A stretch of DNA of 64,000 bases from the NCBI RefSeq assembly GCF_019737615.1, contig NZ_JAHKKS010000002.1:124001-188000 (forward strand). The letters run 5' to 3'. The notes under the pieces are model-generated. The model saw only the letters and a list, made by a program, of their open reading frames with translations, had not been told where the DNA came from and ran no database searches. This DNA comes from Sphingobium xanthum (GTDB lineage: Bacteria; Pseudomonadota; Alphaproteobacteria; Sphingomonadales; Sphingomonadaceae). The position numbers and the translations under genes were made by a program. Shown here one piece after another: positions 59,951 to 64,000 of the stretch (position 1 is its first letter; each line of letters opens with the position of its first letter).

Positions 59951-60832
59951 TCAGGCCGCTTCTTCGGGCGGTTGGCGCGATTTGAGCGCCACCATGACGC
60001 CCGAAGCGCCGATGATCGCCATTCCGAGCAGGCTGGGCGCATCGGGTATATGGTCGAACACGATCCAGCCCAGCAGCGCGACCCACAGCAGTTGGAGATA
60101 GCTCATCGGCGCCAGGACTGATGCAGGCGCATCGCGAAATGCGGCGGTGAAGAGAAAATGCCCGACGCCGCCCATCACGCCGAGGCTCGCGAGCAAGACG
60201 CCTTCCATGGGCGTCGGCACATGGTCCGCCCAGAACCACGGCAAGGTCGCGCCGAAGATGAGCGAACCTGCCAGCGCCGTGTAGAACAGCAACGCGATGG
60301 TCCGCTCGGAGGCAGCCAATAGCCGCGACAGGAGGTTATAGGCCGTCACGACCGCCATGCAGCCGAGCGCCGACAGGACGCCCAGCGGATCGAGCCCGCT
60401 GCCGGGCCGAACGATCAGCAAAACGCCCAGGAAGCCAAGTGCGGCGCTCGCCCATCCCAGCCGGCCGGCCCGCTCGCCCAATAGCGGCCCGGCCGCTACC
60501 ACGACGAGAATCGGCGAGAGAAACACGATGGCCGATGTTTCGGCGACCGGCATGCGTTGAAAGGCGAGTCCCACGAACAGGGTCGACATCGCGAGGCACG
60601 CGCCGCGAAACCAGACCAGGCCGGTCCGCTGCGTCTGCACCATCCTGAGACCCTGCTTCGGCGCGACGAAAGCCAGCATCAGCAGGATATTGCCGATATA
60701 ACGGCAGGCGGCGATCAGCGGCACGTCGAACTGCGCCGTCAGATATTTGTTCGTCACGTCCATGCAGGCGAACAGCACCAGCCCGAGATTGAACAGCAGC
60801 ACCGCGCGGATGGGATGAACCGTCGTCATCAT
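59951..60832 (-). CDS. EamA/DMT-superfamily transporter
   Basis: A 293-residue ten-helix permease with two EamA repeats (LLFNLGLVLFACMDVTNKYLTAQ; GCMAVVTAYNLLSRLLAA). VAETSAIVFLSPILVVVAAGPLLGERAG is the usual end of the first repeat. Substrate unknown. It is unrelated in detail to the DMT gene at 51.6 kb. It reads into the dispersed repeat. Confidence 0.87.
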   Translation of the reverse strand: MMTTVHPIRAVLLFNLGLVLFACMDVTNKYLTAQFDVPLIAACRYIGNILLMLAFVAPKQGLRMVQTQRTGLVWFRGACLAMSTLFVGLAFQRMPVAETSAIVFLSPILVVVAAGPLLGERAGRLGWASAALGFLGVLLIVRPGSGLDPLGVLSALGCMAVVTAYNLLSRLLAASERTIALLFYTALAGSLIFGATLPWFWADHVPTPMEGVLLASLGVMGGVGHFLFTAAFRDAPASVLAPMSYLQLLWVALLGWIVFDHIPDAPSLLGMAIIGASGVMVALKSRQPPEEAA

Positions 60833-60869
60833 TGGCGCGCGCCTCTAAATGCAATGATGCGCCTGTCGA

Positions 60870-62657
60870 TTATCGCCCAAGCCCTTCGATCATCTCGGCC
60901 AGCTCCAGCCATCGCTCCTCCGCTGCATCCTTCTCGGCGCGCGCCATCTCGATCGCGGTGGTCAGCTGTGAGAAGCGTGCCGGGTTCTTGGCGTAGAGCT
61001 CGGGATCGGACAGCGCCGCCTCGTCGCGGGTGATCGCGGCCTCCATGTCGGCGATCCGCTCCGGCAGCAGGTCATAGTCCCGCTGGTCCTTGTAGCTGAG
61101 CTTGTTGGATTTTGGCGGCGGCGGCGCGGCTGCATCTGCCTTGGGCGCGGAGGAGCGCTTGGCCGTCGCATTGGGCGCTCGCCGCTTGGCTTCCCGGTCG
61201 GCATAGCCGCCGACGATGACGTCGATCCGGCCCGAACCATCGAGCCCCAGCGTCACCGTGACCGTCCGATCGAGGAAGTCGCGGTCGTGGCTGACAATCA
61301 GGACCGTGCCCTCATAGTCGGCAATGACCTCCTGCAGCAGGTCGAGCGTCTCCAGGTCGAGATCGTTGGTCGGCTCGTCCAGCACCAGCAGGTTGGACTC
61401 GCGCGCGAACTCGCGGGCCAGCAGCAGCCGCGAGCGCTCGCCACCCGAAAGCGTGCCGATGCGCGCGTCGACCAGAGCCGGATCGAACAGAAAGTCCTTA
61501 AGATAGCTCAGCACATGCTTGCGCGCGCCGCGCACGTCGATCCAGTCGCCGCCCTCGGCCAATATGTCGCGCACGCGCTTGTCCGGCTGCATCAGGCTGC
61601 GCTGTTGGTCGATCACGATGCCGTCGAGCGTCTTGGCGCGCTTGACCGTGCCGCTGTCCGGCTCGATCTCGCCGGTCAGGAGGCGCAACAGCGTCGTCTT
61701 GCCCGCGCCATTGCTGCCGACGATGCCGATCCGGTCGCGGCGCTGGATCCGCAGCGAGAAGTCCTTGATGATCGTACGGTCACCGAAGCTCTTCGTGACG
61801 TTCTCGGCGGTGATGACGCTCTTTGTCTTCACGTCGTCGCTCGTGACGGCGAGTTTGGCGGTGCCCTGCGGTCCGACCATTGCGGCCCGCTGCGCCCGCA
61901 TTTCCCAGAGCTTGGCGAGACGCCCCTGATTGCGCTTGCGCCGCGCGGTGACACCGCGCTCCAGCCAATGCGCCTCGATCTTCAGTTTCGCGTCGAGCCT
62001 GTCGGCATTGCGCGCTTCCTCGGCATAGACACGTTCCGTCCAGGCTTCGAAGCCCCCAAACCCGACCTCATTGCGTCGCAAACTGCCGCGATCCAGCCAC
62101 AGGGTCGAGCGCGTCAACCGCGTCAGGAACGTCCGGTCATGACTGATCACCACGAACGCGCCGTTGAACCGGCCGAGCCAGTCTTCGAGCCAATCAATCG
62201 CAGCGATATCCAGATGGTTGGTCGGCTCGTCCAGCAGCAAAATGTCCGGCTCGCTCGCCAGCGCCCGGCAGATCGCCGCCCGCCGCCGCTCGCCGCCCGA
62301 AGCGGTCGAGGCTTCACGGGAGAGATCGATACCAAGCTGATCGGCGATCGCTTCCACTTCATGAATGGCCGGCGCACGGGCGCCCGATGTCGCGAAATCC
62401 CGCAACGTCGCAAAGGCGGAGACGTCCGGATCCTGCTCCAGCATCACGACATTCGTGCCCGCCACGACGGCCCGCTTGCCTTCGTCCGCCTCGATCTGAC
62501 CACCGATGAGCTTGAGCAAAGTGGTCTTGCCCGCGCCGTTGCGGCCGATAAGGGCGAGCCGGTCACGCGCGCCGATGTTGAGGTTCAGACCACGGAACAG
62601 CCAGCCTGTCCCCTGATTCAGCCCGAGATTTTCGTAGGAAAGAAGTGGCGCTGCCAT
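60870..62657 (-). CDS. uup: ABC-F ATPase, Uup type
   Basis: A 595-residue protein with two ABC domains and no membrane part. Walker A motifs GRNGAGKTT and GSNGAGKTT, signatures SGGERRR and SGGERSR, and Walker B LLLDEPTNHLD and LVLDEPTNDLD are intact. The C-terminal coiled coil (about 520-595) is typical of Uup, which binds DNA/ribosomes. ABC-F proteins act on ribosomes or in genome stability. It is preceded by the SIMPL gene on the other strand. Confidence 0.93.
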   Translation of the reverse strand: MAAPLLSYENLGLNQGTGWLFRGLNLNIGARDRLALIGRNGAGKTTLLKLIGGQIEADEGKRAVVAGTNVVMLEQDPDVSAFATLRDFATSGARAPAIHEVEAIADQLGIDLSREASTASGGERRRAAICRALASEPDILLLDEPTNHLDIAAIDWLEDWLGRFNGAFVVISHDRTFLTRLTRSTLWLDRGSLRRNEVGFGGFEAWTERVYAEEARNADRLDAKLKIEAHWLERGVTARRKRNQGRLAKLWEMRAQRAAMVGPQGTAKLAVTSDDVKTKSVITAENVTKSFGDRTIIKDFSLRIQRRDRIGIVGSNGAGKTTLLRLLTGEIEPDSGTVKRAKTLDGIVIDQQRSLMQPDKRVRDILAEGGDWIDVRGARKHVLSYLKDFLFDPALVDARIGTLSGGERSRLLLAREFARESNLLVLDEPTNDLDLETLDLLQEVIADYEGTVLIVSHDRDFLDRTVTVTLGLDGSGRIDVIVGGYADREAKRRAPNATAKRSSAPKADAAAPPPPKSNKLSYKDQRDYDLLPERIADMEAAITRDEAALSDPELYAKNPARFSQLTTAIEMARAEKDAAEERWLELAEMIEGLGR

Positions 62658-62785
62658 CGGGCGGCGCTAAAAGAACCGCGCCACAAGGGCAAGGCTGAAC
62701 GAGAGACGACATGCAGGTCAGGGGGTGTTCAGCCGATCTTGCCTAAGGGACGTTTCATCGCAGTCACTCAAGAGGAAGTCTCTCC

Positions 62786-63523
62786 ATGCTCCGTATGCCC
62801 CACCTGCTCGCTGCCGCCGCAATCCTGATGGCGCCTGCCGTCGCCTCGGCGCAGAACCAGCAAGGCCCCGTTCCCATGGTGCCCGCGACCGGGCCGATCC
62901 TCGGCCTTTCGGTGACCGAATCCATCGAGAGCGCACCGGACATGGCCACGATCAGCACGGGCGTTCAGACCCGCGCACCGGCCGCCAAGGATGCCATGGC
63001 GCAGAACGCCAATCAGATGGACAAGCTGATCGCCGCGCTCATCAAGGGCGGCGTCGCGCGTCAGGATATCCAGACCAGTGGCATCAATCTGAGCCCGCAA
63101 TATGACTATAGCCAGCAGAGCGCCGGTCAGGGCCCGCGCTTCATCGGCTATGAGGCCAACAATCAGGTGACCGTGAAGGTCCGCAAGCTCGCCACGGCCG
63201 GCGAACTGGTCGATGCGATGGTCTCAGCCGGCGCGACCAATGTGAACGGCCCGACCTTCGGCATATCCGAACCGGACAAGCTGCTCGACCAGGCACGGCT
63301 CAACGCGCTCAAGACCGCGCAGGCGCGTGCTGATCTCTATGCGCAGGCAACCGGTTACAAGACTGCCCGCCTGATCACCATTTCGGAAGGCGGCGGCTAC
63401 AGCCCGCCCATGCCGATGATGGCGATGCGGATGGACGCCGCGCAGTCCGCCGCGACGAAGATCGAGCCGGGGCAGATCAGCACCTCGATTTCGCTCAATG
63501 TCCAATATATGCTCGAACGCTGA
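62786..63523 (+). CDS. SIMPL-domain (DUF541) periplasmic protein
   Basis: A 245-residue exported protein with a signal peptide (about 1-22, ending VASAQ) and a SIMPL domain (about 38-240): LGLSVTESIESAPDMATISTGVQTRAPAAKDAM and the central KTAQARADLYAQATGY. The middle has a Gln/Tyr-rich loop and a Met-rich stretch (PPMPMMAMRMDA) that may bind metal. The family oligomerises and has been linked to stress responses; no enzymatic role is known. It is followed 11 bases later by a coupled leader ORF. Confidence 0.9.
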   Translation: MLRMPHLLAAAAILMAPAVASAQNQQGPVPMVPATGPILGLSVTESIESAPDMATISTGVQTRAPAAKDAMAQNANQMDKLIAALIKGGVARQDIQTSGINLSPQYDYSQQSAGQGPRFIGYEANNQVTVKVRKLATAGELVDAMVSAGATNVNGPTFGISEPDKLLDQARLNALKTAQARADLYAQATGYKTARLITISEGGGYSPPMPMMAMRMDAAQSAATKIEPGQISTSISLNVQYMLER

Positions 63524-63534
63524 ATGGAGGAAAA

Positions 63535-63585
63535 ATGAGGCATTCAGCGCGTGTTCAAGGCATGATGGCTATTCATCCGGCATGA
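63535..63585 (+). CDS. 16-codon leader ORF coupled to the PepSY-like gene
   Basis: A short ORF, MRHSARVQGMMAIHPA, has a strong ribosome site (GGAGGAAAA) and its TGA overlaps the next gene's ATG (ATGA). The downstream gene has no Shine-Dalgarno site of its own, so reading this leader may be needed to translate it. No attenuation structure was identified. Confidence 0.5.
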   Translation: MRHSARVQGMMAIHPA

Positions 63586-63899
63586 TGTTTCGCATTTCCA
63601 CACTGACCCTGGGCGGACTGCTTGCGCTGTCCGGCGTGGCCATCCCGGCGTCCGCTCAGCATTTCTCGCATAGTGCGGACCAGAACACCGCCCGTCAGGA
63701 CATGCTCGACGGCGAGGTGATGCCCTTTTCCATCATCAAGCGCAAAGTCGAGCGCGAGATGGGCGCAGCCACTTATGTCGGTGTCGCCCCGCCCCCGCGC
63801 AAAGGCATTTACCGGATGCAGTTCCTGCGCGAGGACGGCAAGGTCATCTGGGTTGATGTGGATGGCAAGACGGGCAATATCATTGCGCGGACGCGCTGA
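63582..63899 (+). CDS. Small exported PepSY-like protein
   Basis: A 105-residue protein (ATG at 63582; second Met at 63585) with a signal peptide ending IPASAQ and a C-terminal PepSY-like module (PFSIIKRKVEREMGAATYVGVAPPPRKGIYRMQFLREDGKVIWVDVDGKTGNIIA). PepSY domains often inhibit peptidases or serve two-component systems; a response regulator gene follows at 46 bases. It probably forms an operon with that regulator, separated by a short hairpin. Confidence 0.8.
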   Translation: MMFRISTLTLGGLLALSGVAIPASAQHFSHSADQNTARQDMLDGEVMPFSIIKRKVEREMGAATYVGVAPPPRKGIYRMQFLREDGKVIWVDVDGKTGNIIARTR

Positions 63900-63902
63900 A
63901 CG

Positions 63903-63932
63903 GGGCGCTCCGTCCGGGGCGCCCTCTCTTTT
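63903..63932 (+). terminator. Weak hairpin/attenuator between the PepSY-like and regulator genes
   Basis: GGGCGC pairs with GCGCCC (10-base loop) followed by TCTCTTTT. A weak terminator between two genes on one strand could lower transcription of the second. Confidence 0.4.
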
Positions 63933-63944
63933 GAAAGGATTATC

Positions 63945-64000
63945 ATGCGCCTGCTGATCGTCGAGGATGAGCCGACTCTGGGCAAGCAGCTCAAGTCCAC
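63945..64000 (+). CDS. Response regulator, N-terminal part only
   Basis: The first 18 codons are MRLLIVEDEPTLGKQLKS, the classic receiver-domain start with the acidic pocket EDE. GAAAGGA six bases before the ATG is a good ribosome site. The gene runs off the right edge, so the output domain is not seen; OmpR-type is likely given the PepSY-like neighbour. Confidence 0.85.
   Translation, partial: MRLLIVEDEPTLGKQLKS

Overview
The window looks like a chromosomal segment of a high-GC alphaproteobacterium, most probably a member of the Sphingomonadaceae. This is an inference. It rests on a circularly permuted two-piece tmRNA whose tag reads ANDNEALALAA, a PEP-CTERM protein with the sphingomonad-style PEPASWVMMIGGF tail, a GTTC-N7-GTTC LexA box, an alphaproteobacterial trpF-trpB-trpA-accD-folC order, a large GLGDRY-type TonB-dependent receptor and several families of short inverted intergenic repeats. 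No phage, transposase, plasmid or CRISPR locus is visible.

Layout. 1-6.9 kb: type II secretion operon on the minus strand (gspC-D-E-F-G-I and a truncated H-like pseudopilin), chained mostly by ATGA overlaps. 7-9 kb: a 2OG-Fe(II) oxygenase and an MFS transporter. 9.2-14.5 kb: a TonB receptor, a beta-helix lipoprotein and a small TPR protein. 14.7-16 kb: ssrA (tmRNA), a small lipoprotein and mscL. 16.1-18.9 kb: LemA, two TPM-domain proteins and a NUDIX hydrolase. 19-24.3 kb: the trp/accD/folC cluster with an extra 67-residue membrane ORF between trpB and trpA. 24.2-31.6 kb: DUF559 protein between inverted repeats, ampG, a response regulator, a pseudouridine synthase, rsmD, a proline-rich protein and an SOS-boxed uvrD-type helicase. 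31.7-34.1 kb: a patch with accessory character (rlmJ, a small P-loop kinase, a GNAT enzyme, a dispersed repeat). 34.1-46.6 kb: Asp/Asn beta-hydroxylase, a candidate sRNA, a DUF885 protein, an MFS exporter, cysK, a SleB-type hydrolase, acyl-CoA dehydrogenase with MerR regulator, hisI, an amino-acid dehydrogenase, tRNA-His and hupB. 46.8-51.4 kb: lon, ybaB, dnaX. 51.6-64 kb: two EamA transporters, a PEP-CTERM protein, a POT peptide transporter, the SRP RNA gene (ffs), a VOC protein, two tandem cysteine desulfurases with a ferredoxin, a hydrolase, a YgiN-like monooxygenase, a Uup-type ABC-F ATPase, a SIMPL protein, and a leader ORF/PepSY-like/response-regulator unit running off the end.

Most of the window is housekeeping. 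The parts that deserve a closer look are regulatory and small: PHO-box-like heptamers with 11-bp phasing upstream of both the secretion operon and the TonB-receptor/beta-helix-lipoprotein pair; a translationally coupled small membrane ORF inside the trp cluster; a three-hairpin sRNA candidate at 35.3 kb; a perfectly centred 144-bp palindromic element at 44.7 kb; a 44-bp palindrome in front of the amino-acid dehydrogenase; a diverged dispersed repeat at 33.8 and 59.8 kb; and a 16-codon coupled leader ORF at 63.5 kb. I see no convincing wholly new multi-gene system; the best candidate for a poorly described functional unit is the TonB receptor plus beta-helix lipoprotein.
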